Shown here: piece by piece, positions 1-9,438 of the stretch
How positions within the stretch are numbered: the first letter of the stretch is position 1
How the letters are laid out: each line of letters opens with the position of its first letter
From: Jannaschia faecimaris
GTDB lineage: Bacteria; Pseudomonadota; Alphaproteobacteria; Rhodobacterales; Rhodobacteraceae
Direction: 5' to 3'
Assembly: GCF_900107415.1 (NCBI RefSeq)
Contig: NZ_FNPX01000003.1
Location: 1 to 64,000, forward strand
DNA length: 64,000 bases
Notes under the pieces: model-generated
Seen by the model: only the letters and a program-made list of their open reading frames with translations
Told to the model about the DNA's origin: nothing
Databases searched by the model: none
Program-made: the position numbers and the translations under genes

Positions 1-276
1 TCATCTTGCATCCTTGGCGAAGTACGCGGCTGCCTTTTTTAAGATATCGCGCCCCTCAGTCATCCGCGCCAGCTCGCGCTTGAGCCTCCGGTTCTCAGCC
101 TCGTGGTCCACAGATGATGCCTGTGACGCGGCTTTCGCATACAACTTCATCCATTTGTAGAGCGAGTAAGTGCTGACGCCTAAGCGCTCTGAAACCTCAC
201 GAACGGCGTACCCCCGCACTGCAATCTGATGCACCGCATCACGCTTAAAATCTTCACTGAAATTTGGCTTCCCCAT
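1..276 (-). CDS. IS3-family transposase OrfA
   Basis: This 91-residue protein has the IS3 OrfA layout: an N-terminal helix-turn-helix of the homeodomain-like Tnp_1 type (about residues 5-50, with SEDFKRDAV and GVSTYSLYKWM) followed by a leucine-zipper-like segment (about 58-85). It binds the IS ends and is normally fused to the DDE integrase OrfB by programmed -1 frameshifting. A slippery A-AAA-AAG heptamer is visible on the minus strand (34-40), just before the orfA stop at 1-3, as expected for such fusion. OrfB would lie left of the window. The gene is intact as far as visible. Confidence 0.85.
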   Translation of the reverse strand: MGKPNFSEDFKRDAVHQIAVRGYAVREVSERLGVSTYSLYKWMKLYAKAASQASSVDHEAENRRLKRELARMTEGRDILKKAAAYFAKDAR

Positions 277-318
277 AACGGCCTCCCTGCCTCAAAATTA
301 GGGAAGAAAGCGTCTACA
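1..318 (-). mobile_element. IS3-family insertion sequence, end with orfA
   Basis: The minus strand from 318 downward begins TGTAGACGC, which fits an IS3-type terminal inverted repeat (TG at the tip), and orfA starts 42 bases further in. Only the orfA end lies in the window; orfB and the other terminus are to the left. The exact tip (318) is inferred from the TG...CA rule and was not checked against the other end or a target duplication. Confidence 0.7.
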
Positions 319-657
319 ATACTAAGGGCTATTCAGAGATCTGGCACCGACATCGTCTAACTTCTGAGCTACGGATGCCAATCGCTCAGGATGAGCTGAG
401 GGTCTGAAAGAAGGCTGAAATCAGAAACAGGATAGGCTGCGGATAATCTGCGGCCTGTTTTTGTTTTCTGGCTCGTAGCCGATAACTTGCTCTGGTGTTC
501 AGCCCGGCCTACGTCTGTGAAGCAGTGACGCGATGTCGACGCCCTCGGTCCCCGGCCACCTCGTCAATGTGCACGGATTTCTTGTAAAATGTGCGCGAAA
601 CTATCCAAAGAGTGGAAAGTTTGCTTGGCGACACAGCTCAGGGCGGAGCCTGCCCGC
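319..657. other. Intergenic stretch next to the IS end, no gene seen
   Basis: No convincing reading frame or RNA gene was found between the IS tip and the nrdJ stop. There is a T-rich run near 460-470 preceded by a weak AGGC/GCCT pairing, and a GC-rich weak inverted repeat at about 640-656 that could end nrdJ transcription. Neither is strong enough to call. Confidence 0.5.
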
Positions 658-2937
658 TCAACTGCACTTCGAATAGCCGCAGCTTGCGCAGGTCGCGCAG
701 CCTTCTGCCATGTGTACGTCAAAGCTGCCGCAGTTCGGGCAGCTCGGGCCCGGCGGCGCGGTCGGCCTGATGTCGGCCTGCGCGTGGGCAGGATCGATCT
801 TCAGGCCGAGACCCTCGCCCTTCAGGAACCCCGTCGCGACCATATGCTTTTCGATCACGCCGCCGATGGCTGCCAGAATCGAGGGGACGTATTTTCCTTG
901 CATCCAGGCCCCGCCGCGCGGGTCGAACACCGCCTTCAATTCCTCCACCACGAAGGACACGTCGCCGCCACGCCGGAAGACCGCGCTGATCATCCGGGTC
1001 AGGGCAACGGTCCAAGCGAAATGCTCCATGTTCTTGGAGTTCACAAAGATCTCGAACGGGCGTCGCTTACCTTCCAGCGTGATGTCGTTGATCGTGATAT
1101 ACAGCGCATGTTCCGACTGTGGCCATTTGATCTTGTAGGTCTCGCCCGTCAGGCGTTGCGGCCGGTCGAGAGGGTCGGCGAACGTCGTCTTCGTGGCGGG
1201 GACGGAGGGTTCGGGGGACGCTTCCTCGCTCAGGACACTTCCTGTAACTGCATTCGGGCGATAGGTCGTACATCCCTTGCAGCCCTGTGACCACGCCTGC
1301 ATGTAGACGTCCTTGAAGGCATCGAAGTCGATTTCCGCGGGGACGTTGATCGTCTTGGAGATGCTGGAATCCACCCAAACCTGCGCGGCGGCCTGCATGG
1401 CGACGTGATCGGCGGGGGTCAGGTCGGCAACGCGAACCATGTGCCCGGGCAGGGGCAATGTGCCGTGCAGTTCGCGCCAGAGTGCGACAGCGTAATCCTC
1501 AACCACCTCCTCGGTTCGGGTGCCGTCGGGTTGCAGGACCTTGCGGGTGTAGCTGTGCGCGAAGATCGGTTCGATGCCCGAAGATACGTTCCCCGCCAGC
1601 AGGCTGATCGTGCCGGTGGGCGCGATGGATGTCAGCAGGGCGTTGCGCAGCCCGTGTTCCGCGATCAGGGCGCGCGTGTCGTCGGACAGTCGCCGTATCA
1701 TCGGCGCGGCCAGGATCGCATCGCGATCATAGAGCGGGAACGCCCCCTTTTCGGCGGCCAGCCCGGCGGAGGCGGCATAGGCGGAATTGGCGATCACCTC
1801 CAGCCAATCGCTTGTGGCGGCCACGGCGTCCGGTGCACCGTAGCGCAGCCCGCACATCGCCAGCGCATCGGCCAACCCCGTGACACCCAGCCCGATGCGC
1901 CGCTTGGCGCGCGCCTCCTCGGCCTGCTGGGGCAGGGGGAAACGGCTGGCATCGACGACGTTGTCCATCATGCGGATCGCGGTGGCTGTCAGGTCGGCAA
2001 GTTCGGTTGGGTCCAGCCTAGCCTCCGCCGTGAATGGATCACGGACCAATCGCGACAGGTTCACCGATCCCAGCAGACAGGCACCGTAGGGCGGAAGGGG
2101 TTGCTCGCCGCAGGGGTTGGTGGCTGCTATCGTCTCGACATAGGAAAGGTTGTTGGTGGTGTTGATCCGGTCGATGAAGATCACGCCCGGTTCAGCATAG
2201 TCGTATGTCGCCTGCATGATTGCATCCCAAAGATCACGGGCGCGGATCGTGGTGTGGGTCTTGCCCCCGAAAACAAGCGGCCAGTCGGCGTCGATCTCCA
2301 CCGCCTCCATGAACGGATCGGTGACGAGGACTGACAGGTTGAACATCCGAAGCCGCGTGGAGTCGGACTTGGCCGCCACGAAGTCCAGAACATCGGGATG
2401 ATCGCAGCGCAAGGTCGCCATCATCGCACCGCGCCGGGATCCGGCGGACATGATCGTGCGGCACATCGCGTCCCACACATCCATGAACGACAATGGCCCC
2501 GAGGCATCGGCGGCCACCCCCGTGACTCCCGCGCCCTTTGGCCGGATGGTCGAGAAGTCATAGCCGATACCGCCCCCTTGTTGCAGGGTCAGCGCAGCTT
2601 CGCGCAGGGCGGTAAAGATTCCGGACATGCTGTCTTCGATGGTGCCCATGACAAAGCAATTGAAAAGCGTGACTGCGCGCCCCGTGCCCGCGCCCGCGAC
2701 AATGCGCCCCGCTGGCAGGAAACGGAAATCCTGCAAGGCGTCGCGGAAGCGGTCCTGCCAGGCGGAGGGATCCTGCTCCGGGTCGGCGAGGGCTTTGGCG
2801 ACCCGATCCCAGGTGGCGTCGATATCGGCATCTATCGGGGCACCGTCTGCTGATTTAAGCCGGTATTTCATGTCCCAGATCTGCTCCGCTATGGGGGCGG
2901 CAAAGGTTGAGGACAGTCGGCGGGCGGTGTCGGGCAT
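658..2937 (-). CDS. nrdJ: Adenosylcobalamin-dependent (class II) ribonucleotide reductase
   Basis: Reduces ribonucleotides to deoxyribonucleotides in the cytoplasm using adenosylcobalamin, so it needs no oxygen-dependent small subunit. The roughly 760-residue length fits the family. Visible hallmarks are the active-site loop NPCGEQPLPPYG with its radical-relay cysteine, the N-terminal FLPAGRI/NCFVM region carrying a redox cysteine, the GGGIGYDFS loop, and a C-terminal cysteine-rich tail with two CxxC pairs plus a final C-S. I chose the ATG at 2937; an in-frame GTG at 2946 would add three residues, and neither has a clear ribosome binding site. It is divergent from the DUF1489 gene with a short shared promoter region, and no B12 riboswitch fits in that gap. 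Confidence 0.95.
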   Translation of the reverse strand: MPDTARRLSSTFAAPIAEQIWDMKYRLKSADGAPIDADIDATWDRVAKALADPEQDPSAWQDRFRDALQDFRFLPAGRIVAGAGTGRAVTLFNCFVMGTIEDSMSGIFTALREAALTLQQGGGIGYDFSTIRPKGAGVTGVAADASGPLSFMDVWDAMCRTIMSAGSRRGAMMATLRCDHPDVLDFVAAKSDSTRLRMFNLSVLVTDPFMEAVEIDADWPLVFGGKTHTTIRARDLWDAIMQATYDYAEPGVIFIDRINTTNNLSYVETIAATNPCGEQPLPPYGACLLGSVNLSRLVRDPFTAEARLDPTELADLTATAIRMMDNVVDASRFPLPQQAEEARAKRRIGLGVTGLADALAMCGLRYGAPDAVAATSDWLEVIANSAYAASAGLAAEKGAFPLYDRDAILAAPMIRRLSDDTRALIAEHGLRNALLTSIAPTGTISLLAGNVSSGIEPIFAHSYTRKVLQPDGTRTEEVVEDYAVALWRELHGTLPLPGHMVRVADLTPADHVAMQAAAQVWVDSSISKTINVPAEIDFDAFKDVYMQAWSQGCKGCTTYRPNAVTGSVLSEEASPEPSVPATKTTFADPLDRPQRLTGETYKIKWPQSEHALYITINDITLEGKRRPFEIFVNSKNMEHFAWTVALTRMISAVFRRGGDVSFVVEELKAVFDPRGGAWMQGKYVPSILAAIGGVIEKHMVATGFLKGEGLGLKIDPAHAQADIRPTAPPGPSCPNCGSFDVHMAEGCATCASCGYSKCS

Positions 2938-3015
2938 CACAGTCACGTTTCGCTAGGGATGGTTGCGCGCATGGGTGGGAAGTCTAGATATACGTTATCC
3001 GCCGGGAGAATCCTA

Positions 3016-3438
3016 ATGATCAATCTCATAAAGCTGTCCGTGGGCACCGAGGGAATCGAGGACTTGGCAGCGTGGCAACAGACCCCGCGTGCCCGTGCCA
3101 GCGACGGCTTGCCGCGCCATGTCACCCGCATGTGGCCCAAGCGCGAGACGGAGATCCTGGATGGCGGTTCGATCTACTGGGTCATCAAGGGGGCGATCCA
3201 GTGCCGTCAGCCTATCGTTCGGTTGGATGAGGTGATCGGTGGTGATGGTATCCGTCGTTGCGCCATCGTCCTCAAGCCCGGCCTAATCCCTGTTGCGGCG
3301 TCCTTGAAGCGGCCGTTTCAGGGTTGGCGCTACCTCAAGCCCGAAGATGCGCCCATCGACCTCGATCCGGCCCGCGCTTCGGAGCAGCCTCTGCCCGCCG
3401 AACTCTCGGTTGCGCTTGCGGAAATCGGCGTGCTCTGA
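3016..3438 (+). CDS. DUF1489 family protein
   Basis: A 140-residue cytoplasmic protein that matches the alphaproteobacterial DUF1489 family as I know it: it begins INLIKLSVG, has the segment RHVTRMWPKR and ends with conserved basic/aromatic stretches (RPFQGWRYL). The family has no established function. An upstream in-frame ATG at 2959 exists, but the ATG at 3016 has a good GGGAGA ribosome binding site at 3004-3009 and matches the usual family start. The gene is divergent from nrdJ and 96 bp upstream of the dehydrogenase gene on the same strand. Confidence 0.85.
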   Translation: MINLIKLSVGTEGIEDLAAWQQTPRARASDGLPRHVTRMWPKRETEILDGGSIYWVIKGAIQCRQPIVRLDEVIGGDGIRRCAIVLKPGLIPVAASLKRPFQGWRYLKPEDAPIDLDPARASEQPLPAELSVALAEIGVL

Positions 3439-3534
3439 GCGCGCAGGTCGCAAATCGCCCCCGTCCCGTCGGACCCGATTGCGTCCCCTTCGCCCGATCC
3501 GTCAGATTGGCGGCATCACGAGCGAGGACGGTCC

Positions 3535-6033
3535 ATGAAATCCCATGTCAAAGCATTGATCGTCGGCGGCGGTGCCGTGGGCACGGGCATCGCGTATGCG
3601 CTTTCCAAGGCGGGCTGGCGTGACATCGTTCTTTTGGAGCGTGACGAGCTGACATCCGGATCCACCTGGCATGCGGCGGGTCTGCTACCACTGTTCAACA
3701 TGGGCTATGCCACCAGCCACATCCACGACCACTCCGTGAAGATGTACAAGCAGTTGGAGGAGGAAACCGGTCTGAACCCCGGTTTCAGCGTCGTCGGAAA
3801 CCTGCGCATGGCCCAAAGTCAGGAGCGTATGGACGAATATGCGCTCTATGCTTCCACCGCCGAGACGGTGGGCATTCCGTATGAATGGATGACGCCTGAT
3901 CAGATCAAGGAGCGCTGGCCGCTGGTGCGGACCGACGACCTGAAGGGTGCGATCTTCCATCCGACGGACGGCTATATCAACCCAGCGGACGTCACGATGG
4001 CCATGGCCAAGGGGGCGCGCGACCGGGGTGTCACGATCGAGCGGCGCTGGCAGGTGGACGGCTATGACTGGCAGGGCGACCATTGGGCGGTCACCGTCAC
4101 GAAGATGGTCGAGAAGGGGGGCAACCTGATCCCCTCTGAAGAGCAGACCGTGATCCACGCCGAGCATGTCGTGACAGCGACCGGCAACCACGCGCAGCGC
4201 ACCGCGCGCCTGCTGGGCGTAAAGATCCCCGCGATCCCGGTGGAGCACCAGTTCATCGTGACCGAGCCGGACCCGGCGCTGGTGAATTACCGCAAGAGCA
4301 ACCCGGAGCATCCCGTCCTGCGCGATGCCGATGGCAAGTGGTACGTGCGCGAAGAACGCGGCGGCTGGATCCTGGGCCCGTACGAAAAGAACGCGCCCGC
4401 GCGTTTCCTGTATGACGTTCCCGACAGCTTCCGCGCCGATCTGTTCCCCTTGGATCTGGAGCGGATCGAGGAGGAGTACATGTCCTTCATCCACCGCATT
4501 CCGTCTTCGGAGACGACCGGCCTCAAGGATGATTATAACGGCCCCATCTGCTACACGCCCGACGGTAACCCACTGGTTGGTCCGGTGCCGGGCCTGCGCA
4601 ACTTGTGGCTGGCCGAAGGGTTTTCGTTCGGCATCACCGCCGCCGGTGGCGCGGGGCATTACCTCGCCCAGATGATGACCGAAGGCGAGGCCGAGATCGA
4701 CATGGCCTCGCTCGACCCGCGCCGGTTCGGACGGTGGATCACGACGGAATACGCCGCCCGCAAGAACGAGGAGGCCTATGACCACGTCTATATCCTGCAC
4801 CACCCCGACGAGGAGCGGCCCGCCTGCCGCCCTCTGAAGACCGCACCCAGCTATGACCGGATGAAGGCCCGCGGCGCGCAGTTCGGCTGCGTCAACGGTT
4901 GGGAGCGCCCCAATTACTTCGGGCCGCTGGATGCGCCCGACAGCTTCGACCACGACGCCCGGTCTTTCCGCCGGGGTGGCTGGTGGCAGCATGCCGTGGA
5001 TGAGGCGCGCGCCGTCCGCGAAACCGCAGGCATGATCGACGCGACCGCCTTCACCAAGCACAAGCTGCGCGGGCCGGGGGCGGCGGCGTTCCTAGATTGG
5101 TTCACGACGAACAAGCTGCCCAAGGTCGGGCGTATCAACCTGACCTATGCGCTGACGGCGACCGGCACGACACGCACGGAATACACCATCGTTCGGCAGG
5201 CCGAGGATACTTTCTATCTGGTCTCCGCAGGGGCGTGGCAGAGCTACGACAGCGATTATCTGGCACAGGCGATGAACGACACCGTGGACCGTTTCGGGCC
5301 GATGTGGCTGGACGATTGCACGGCGCAGCATGGCGTTTTCGCGCTGGCCGGGCCGACGTCCCGCGCGCTCCTGAACGAGCTTGTGCGGGATGCGGATGTG
5401 TCCACGGTCCTGTCGAACAAGCGTTTCCCTTGGTTGTCGGCCCGTCGGCTTGAGCTGTTGATGTGCCCGGTGAACGCGATCCGCGTGGCTTATACTGGTG
5501 AGTTGGGGTGGGAGCTGCATCACCCGATGGAGATGCAGAACTATCTGTTCGACCGCCTGATGGAGGCCGGGGAAGGTCACGGCCTGAAACTGGTCGGAGC
5601 GCGGGCGCAGAACTGGCTGCGGCAGGAGAAGAGCTACCGCGCCTTCGGAACCGAACTTGGCCGCGATGCCTCGCCGCTTGAGGCCGGGCTGGACCGGTTC
5701 GTGGACCTGTCCAAGGATTTCCACGGCAAGGACGCGATGCGGGCCATCGGCATTCGGTCAAAATGCGTCACCGTCCTGATCGACGGTCCGTCCGACGCAG
5801 ACCCGTGGGGGCGCGAGGCGCTTTATATGGGTGACGAAAAGGTCGGGCGCTTAACCTCGGGCGGCTATTCGGTCGCATTCAACAAGAGCATCGGGATGGG
5901 CTACGTCCGCCCGGAGCTTGCCGTTCCGGGCACCAAGTTGAAGGTCCGGATGCAGCGGCAGCTCTGGGACGCGGAAGTGACCGAGGACAGCCCCTATGAC
6001 CCGACGAACGCGCGGATTCGCCAAGACGGTTAA
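3535..6033 (+). CDS. FAD-dependent dimethylglycine/sarcosine dehydrogenase-type oxidoreductase with GcvT domain
   Basis: An 832-residue two-part enzyme. The N-terminal half (about 1-430) is a DAO-type FAD domain with the dinucleotide motif GGGAVGTG (11-18) and STWHAAG, whose His46 is the usual covalent FAD attachment site in this family. The C-terminal half (about 440-830) is a GcvT/aminomethyltransferase domain that binds tetrahydrofolate. Family members demethylate N-methylated glycines such as dimethylglycine or sarcosine and pass the one-carbon unit to folate, fitting betaine/choline use in roseobacters. The exact substrate cannot be read from sequence. The ATG has GAGCGAGGA upstream. The stop overlaps the next small gene. 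Confidence 0.88.
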   Translation: MKSHVKALIVGGGAVGTGIAYALSKAGWRDIVLLERDELTSGSTWHAAGLLPLFNMGYATSHIHDHSVKMYKQLEEETGLNPGFSVVGNLRMAQSQERMDEYALYASTAETVGIPYEWMTPDQIKERWPLVRTDDLKGAIFHPTDGYINPADVTMAMAKGARDRGVTIERRWQVDGYDWQGDHWAVTVTKMVEKGGNLIPSEEQTVIHAEHVVTATGNHAQRTARLLGVKIPAIPVEHQFIVTEPDPALVNYRKSNPEHPVLRDADGKWYVREERGGWILGPYEKNAPARFLYDVPDSFRADLFPLDLERIEEEYMSFIHRIPSSETTGLKDDYNGPICYTPDGNPLVGPVPGLRNLWLAEGFSFGITAAGGAGHYLAQMMTEGEAEIDMASLDPRRFGRWITTEYAARKNEEAYDHVYILHHPDEERPACRPLKTAPSYDRMKARGAQFGCVNGWERPNYFGPLDAPDSFDHDARSFRRGGWWQHAVDEARAVRETAGMIDATAFTKHKLRGPGAAAFLDWFTTNKLPKVGRINLTYALTATGTTRTEYTIVRQAEDTFYLVSAGAWQSYDSDYLAQAMNDTVDRFGPMWLDDCTAQHGVFALAGPTSRALLNELVRDADVSTVLSNKRFPWLSARRLELLMCPVNAIRVAYTGELGWELHHPMEMQNYLFDRLMEAGEGHGLKLVGARAQNWLRQEKSYRAFGTELGRDASPLEAGLDRFVDLSKDFHGKDAMRAIGIRSKCVTVLIDGPSDADPWGREALYMGDEKVGRLTSGGYSVAFNKSIGMGYVRPELAVPGTKLKVRMQRQLWDAEVTEDSPYDPTNARIRQDG

Positions 6034-6541
6034 GCGCCTGATCCTGCTGATCCTGGCCTTTGCCGCCGGGGCCGCGACCCACCGCGCTATTACGCCGATT
6101 TCGCCGCATGACGTACACGTCAGCGGGGACGGGGCTGCCCAATTGGCCGAGGCGCTTTTCACTTGGCCGGGCCCCGAGCGTGCCGGTGATGCGGCGATCG
6201 CGACGACGCAGGTCATCACCGTGCGTCGCTGGCAAAACCTTGAGGGTTTGACCGATATCGCGCGGCTGTGCGGTGTGGCCTGCGACGGGCGAGCGGGTGT
6301 CGTGATCCTTCGTCGGCCATCCCTCAACGGGTTGACGCGGGTCGTTTTGGTCAATCTCGGCAATTACGGTGCAGGCGAGATGTTGGACGCCGGGCAGCCG
6401 ATGCCGGATCAAATCGTCGCTTGCGTCGTGCAGGGCATCGAAACCGCGCGCAACGACGGGCGAGTCAATGTCACTGAGTGCGATGTGCCGGAGCACGTAA
6501 CATTGCTCCGCCCCCGGCTCTGGACACCAAGACCCCAGTAG
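5996..6541 (+). CDS. Hypothetical membrane-anchored or secreted protein
   Basis: I do not recognise this 181-residue protein. It starts within the last 38 bases of the dehydrogenase gene, in another frame. The N-terminus is basic (RRTRGFAKTVKR) and is followed by a hydrophobic stretch, LILLILAFAAGAAT, that would act as signal anchor or signal peptide; the rest looks periplasmic with two cysteines close together (LCGVAC). It runs on as an uninterrupted frame for 500 bp past the upstream stop with no competing frame, which supports it being real. No function is assigned. Confidence 0.6.
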   Translation: MTRRTRGFAKTVKRLILLILAFAAGAATHRAITPISPHDVHVSGDGAAQLAEALFTWPGPERAGDAAIATTQVITVRRWQNLEGLTDIARLCGVACDGRAGVVILRRPSLNGLTRVVLVNLGNYGAGEMLDAGQPMPDQIVACVVQGIETARNDGRVNVTECDVPEHVTLLRPRLWTPRPQ

Positions 6542-6559
6542 CCGGAGATCCTGCGAGCT

Positions 6560-7528
6560 TTACAGGCGCGGCAACACCGCGATCGGCAGGCCCAGAACGC
6601 TCAGTTGCCCATCTGCCAGCGTGACGGGCACCTGCGCTTCGCCGTCGCTTCTTGCCAGCCCGCCGATCCCGCCATTCAGGACCGCGGCCTCGCCGGGTGT
6701 CAGCAGACCCTGCGCGACGGCGTTCAGGATCAACGGTTCCCAATTGCGCAGGCCCAGCATCAGGGCACCGGCGGGAAAGCCGTCGCTCCCGACCGATACC
6801 TCTCCCGCCAGGTTGGCGCGTGTTTCGCCCCATGTGACCTCGGCCCGGCGTATCAGAACGCTCTGCACCTGCGGCGTGCGGCCCGGACCGACTGCGTCCG
6901 TGAGACCGACCTCGACCTCGATTTCCACCCCGTCAATCAGCTCCGGCAATCGCTCGGCCGGGTCCAGTGCGGCGCGGACGCTAGGTGAGAGGGTCAGCCG
7001 GGAAAGCGACAGTGCCACGTCATGCGCAGTCTCTCCCCCCGCCTGCCGGGTTGCGAATCGGCCTGTCGCAACTTCAACCCAGAGGTCGGCCAGGGCCACG
7101 CGCAAGGCCTCCATCGTCACGGTGGACCGGTCAAGCACCGGCTGCGCCGAGGCGGACAGGACAACCGACGCACGCAGGTCGGCGTTTGTCACGTCGATAG
7201 CCTCCCCGGGTACCTCGAAGGACATCCGGGGTGGGGCGACCGCGATCACATGATTCAGCCGGTAGGCCAGCGAAAAGACCTGCACGAAGGGTGCCGACCA
7301 TTCGACCGTGCCATCGGGCGTGGTCACACGCGGTTCGCTCACCGTGGTGTCGAATCGGTTTGGAAAGCCAGCGACAGAAAGGTCATCATAGGCGATGGTC
7401 CAGCCCTGCGCGCGGGCCGCGTCGATTCCGGCAATCGCGCCCTGTTGGGCGGCGCGCGATCCGATGAACCACCACCCGCTCCAAAGTGCCGCGACCACCA
7501 CGGTCACGATTGTCATCCACTTTGCCAT
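6560..7528 (-). CDS. DUF2125 domain-containing envelope protein
   Basis: A protein of about 322 residues with an N-terminal hydrophobic helix (WMTIVTVVVAALWSGWWFIG) and a long beta-rich periplasmic part, matching the DUF2125 family common in alphaproteobacteria; typical segments are YDDLSVAGFPNRFDTT near the N-terminus and the C-terminal DGQLSVLGLPIAVLP. Function unknown. I chose the ATG at 7528 because GAAGGGG lies just upstream; an upstream frame to 7603 would add a non-conserved extension. It is divergent from chaC, with 67 bp between starts, and convergent with the hypothetical gene before it. Confidence 0.85.
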   Translation of the reverse strand: MAKWMTIVTVVVAALWSGWWFIGSRAAQQGAIAGIDAARAQGWTIAYDDLSVAGFPNRFDTTVSEPRVTTPDGTVEWSAPFVQVFSLAYRLNHVIAVAPPRMSFEVPGEAIDVTNADLRASVVLSASAQPVLDRSTVTMEALRVALADLWVEVATGRFATRQAGGETAHDVALSLSRLTLSPSVRAALDPAERLPELIDGVEIEVEVGLTDAVGPGRTPQVQSVLIRRAEVTWGETRANLAGEVSVGSDGFPAGALMLGLRNWEPLILNAVAQGLLTPGEAAVLNGGIGGLARSDGEAQVPVTLADGQLSVLGLPIAVLPRL

Positions 7529-7595
7529 CCTCGGCCCCTTCACCATTCCGCGCGCCCCGTCTATCGGGGGGGAACACCACGCGAAAGGACCGGAG

Positions 7596-8138
7596 ATGAC
7601 CAATCCCGACGAACTCTGGGTGTTCGGCTATGGCTCGCTCATCTGGAACCCGGGGATCGAGGTGGCCGAAATGAAACTGGCTTCGCTCGCCGACTTCCGG
7701 CGCAGCTTCTGCATGTGGTCCATCCACCATCGCGGGTCCGAGGAAGAGCCGGGTCTCGTCCTGGCTTTGGAGCCACACGCGGGGGCGACCTGCACGGGGC
7801 TGGCCATTCGCGCGGCGGACCCCGACGCCGCGCTGGCGGAGTTGCGCGCGCGGGAGTTGATTTCCTCGGCCTACTACGAGCAGCACATCACGCTGCTGGA
7901 TACGGATGGCACCCCGATTACCGCGCTGGCCTATGTCATCGACACGAACCACACACAGTATTGCCCCGACCTGACGCTGGAACACCAGGCCCAGATCATC
8001 GCCAACGCGGTGGGTGGTCGCGGGCCGAACCATGAATACCTGACCCGGACATCCGCCGGGTTGACGACTCTGGGCATACAGGACGACGACATGGGGTGGC
8101 TGGTCACGCGTGTGCAACAGATCATGGATGCCAGATGA
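7596..8138 (+). CDS. chaC: Gamma-glutamylcyclotransferase, ChaC family
   Basis: A 180-residue ChaC-type enzyme that cleaves glutathione to 5-oxoproline and Cys-Gly in the cytoplasm. The substrate-binding loop VFGYGSLIWNPG lies at the N-terminus (about 7-18), and the ITLLDTDG...ALAYV block is the family's C-terminal core. The ATG at 7596 follows AAAGGACCGGAG; longer in-frame versions lack the conserved start. Monocistronic, with a weak GC hairpin at 8153-8165 followed by a T run at 8173-8179 that could end transcription. Confidence 0.88.
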   Translation: MTNPDELWVFGYGSLIWNPGIEVAEMKLASLADFRRSFCMWSIHHRGSEEEPGLVLALEPHAGATCTGLAIRAADPDAALAELRARELISSAYYEQHITLLDTDGTPITALAYVIDTNHTQYCPDLTLEHQAQIIANAVGGRGPNHEYLTRTSAGLTTLGIQDDDMGWLVTRVQQIMDAR

Positions 8139-8216
8139 GGCCCCATTGTGAGGGGGCGGTGCCCCGGCTAGGGTTTTTTGCAATCACAAGGGTCCGCACG
8201 GGGCCACAAGGGGCAG

Positions 8217-9437
8217 ATGTCACGCGAACCGCTTGAAACAGGCACGCAATTCTCTCAGCCGATCCGTCAGATCGTCCAGATGCTGGTCGTGCTGGGGGCG
8301 GTCACGGGCGGTGTGGTGCTGGCCTATCCGCAGGTATCGCCGATCTTCGCCGCGAATCCTTGGCTCAATGGCACGATCATCCTCGTGTTCTTTCTTGGTG
8401 TGCTGGCCTGTTTTGCGCAGGTGTTCCAGCTGTTCAGCTCCGTAAGCTGGATCGAGGGATTTGCCGAACAGCGCCTGGGCCATGACATCACACGCCCGCC
8501 GGGCCTGCTGGCCCCTTTGGCCGCCTTGTTGCGATCTAGGTCGGCACGCAGCCAGATATCCTCATCCTCGTCGCGCTCGATCCTCGATTCGGTCGGTGCG
8601 CGGATGGAAGAAGCCCGAGATATTACGCGGTATATCGTCAACACGCTGATTTTTCTGGGTCTTCTGGGCACGTTCTGGGGGCTGGCTACGACAGTTCCCG
8701 CAGTCGTCGATACGATCCGCAATCTGAATCCCGACAGTGGCGAAGGCGGCGTCGCGGTCTTCGGACGTCTGATCGGCGGTTTGGAAAGTCAACTCGCGGG
8801 TATGGGTACGGCCTTCGCGTCGTCCCTGCTGGGTTTGGCCGGATCGCTGGTTGTGGGCCTTCTGGAATTGTTCGCGGGGCATGGCCAGAACCGCTTCTAC
8901 CGCGAGATGGAGGACTGGCTGTCGTCCATCACCCGCGTGGGCCTCGTGGGCGATGGTGGCGAGGAGACCATCGACCAGTATTCGCTGGCCGCCGTTCTGG
9001 ACCATATGAATTACCAGATGGAGAGCTTGCAGGACATGTTCGCCAAGGCCGAGGCCGGGCGTTTGGCGGCCGACAGCAAGATGGCCAGCCTTGCCGAGTC
9101 GGTGGGCGCGATGGCCAGCCGGATGGACGGCGGGGCCGGGACCGCAGAAGCGCTGAACCGGGTGGCGGAAGGCCAGCAGAACATCGTGACCGTTCTGCAG
9201 GGGTCGGTGGGCGGAACTGGCGATGGCGGATTGGACGCCGAGAGCCGGATGCGCCTTCGGTCGATCGACGTTCAGCTTCTGAAGGTGTTTGAAGAACTGC
9301 AGCAAGGTCGTCAGGCCGCCATCGACGATCTGCGCGGCGATCTGGGGTCCCTGACGCGGACGATGCGCCAAATGAACCGCCTTTTGCAACTGTCGTCTGG
9401 GCAGGTCCATCGGGACAACGGCGAAGGCGGGGGCTGA
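8217..9437 (+). CDS. MotA/TolQ/ExbB-like proton channel protein
   Basis: A 406-residue membrane protein with four predicted helices (about residues 20-38, 52-74, 145-168 and 200-225 in this start). Helices three and four carry the small-residue pattern of MotA/ExbB channels (FLGLLGTFWGLATT and GMGTAFASSLLGLAGS). The C-terminal third is soluble and helical. It is followed after 1 bp by a MotB-like gene, so the two probably form a peptidoglycan-anchored ion-driven stator. I chose the ATG at 8217, preceded by AAGGGGC, over an upstream TTG at 8178. The force it would drive is unknown; flagella, Tol or TonB are not encoded nearby. Confidence 0.82.
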   Translation: MSREPLETGTQFSQPIRQIVQMLVVLGAVTGGVVLAYPQVSPIFAANPWLNGTIILVFFLGVLACFAQVFQLFSSVSWIEGFAEQRLGHDITRPPGLLAPLAALLRSRSARSQISSSSSRSILDSVGARMEEARDITRYIVNTLIFLGLLGTFWGLATTVPAVVDTIRNLNPDSGEGGVAVFGRLIGGLESQLAGMGTAFASSLLGLAGSLVVGLLELFAGHGQNRFYREMEDWLSSITRVGLVGDGGEETIDQYSLAAVLDHMNYQMESLQDMFAKAEAGRLAADSKMASLAESVGAMASRMDGGAGTAEALNRVAEGQQNIVTVLQGSVGGTGDGGLDAESRMRLRSIDVQLLKVFEELQQGRQAAIDDLRGDLGSLTRTMRQMNRLLQLSSGQVHRDNGEGGG

Positions 9438-9438
9438 C

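Noticed and set aside
589-1290. Plus-strand open frame of 233 residues
   Set aside because: Mostly antisense to nrdJ and Arg/Ala-rich in the way of shadow frames.
2938-3015. Cobalamin riboswitch upstream of the B12-dependent reductase
   Set aside because: Only about 78 bp separate the divergent starts, too short for a B12 riboswitch of normal size, and no B12-box-like segment was seen.
3685-5061. Long open frame (458 residues) on the minus strand
   Set aside because: It lies wholly antisense to the FAD/GcvT dehydrogenase, which has clear motifs. High GC makes long antisense frames common.
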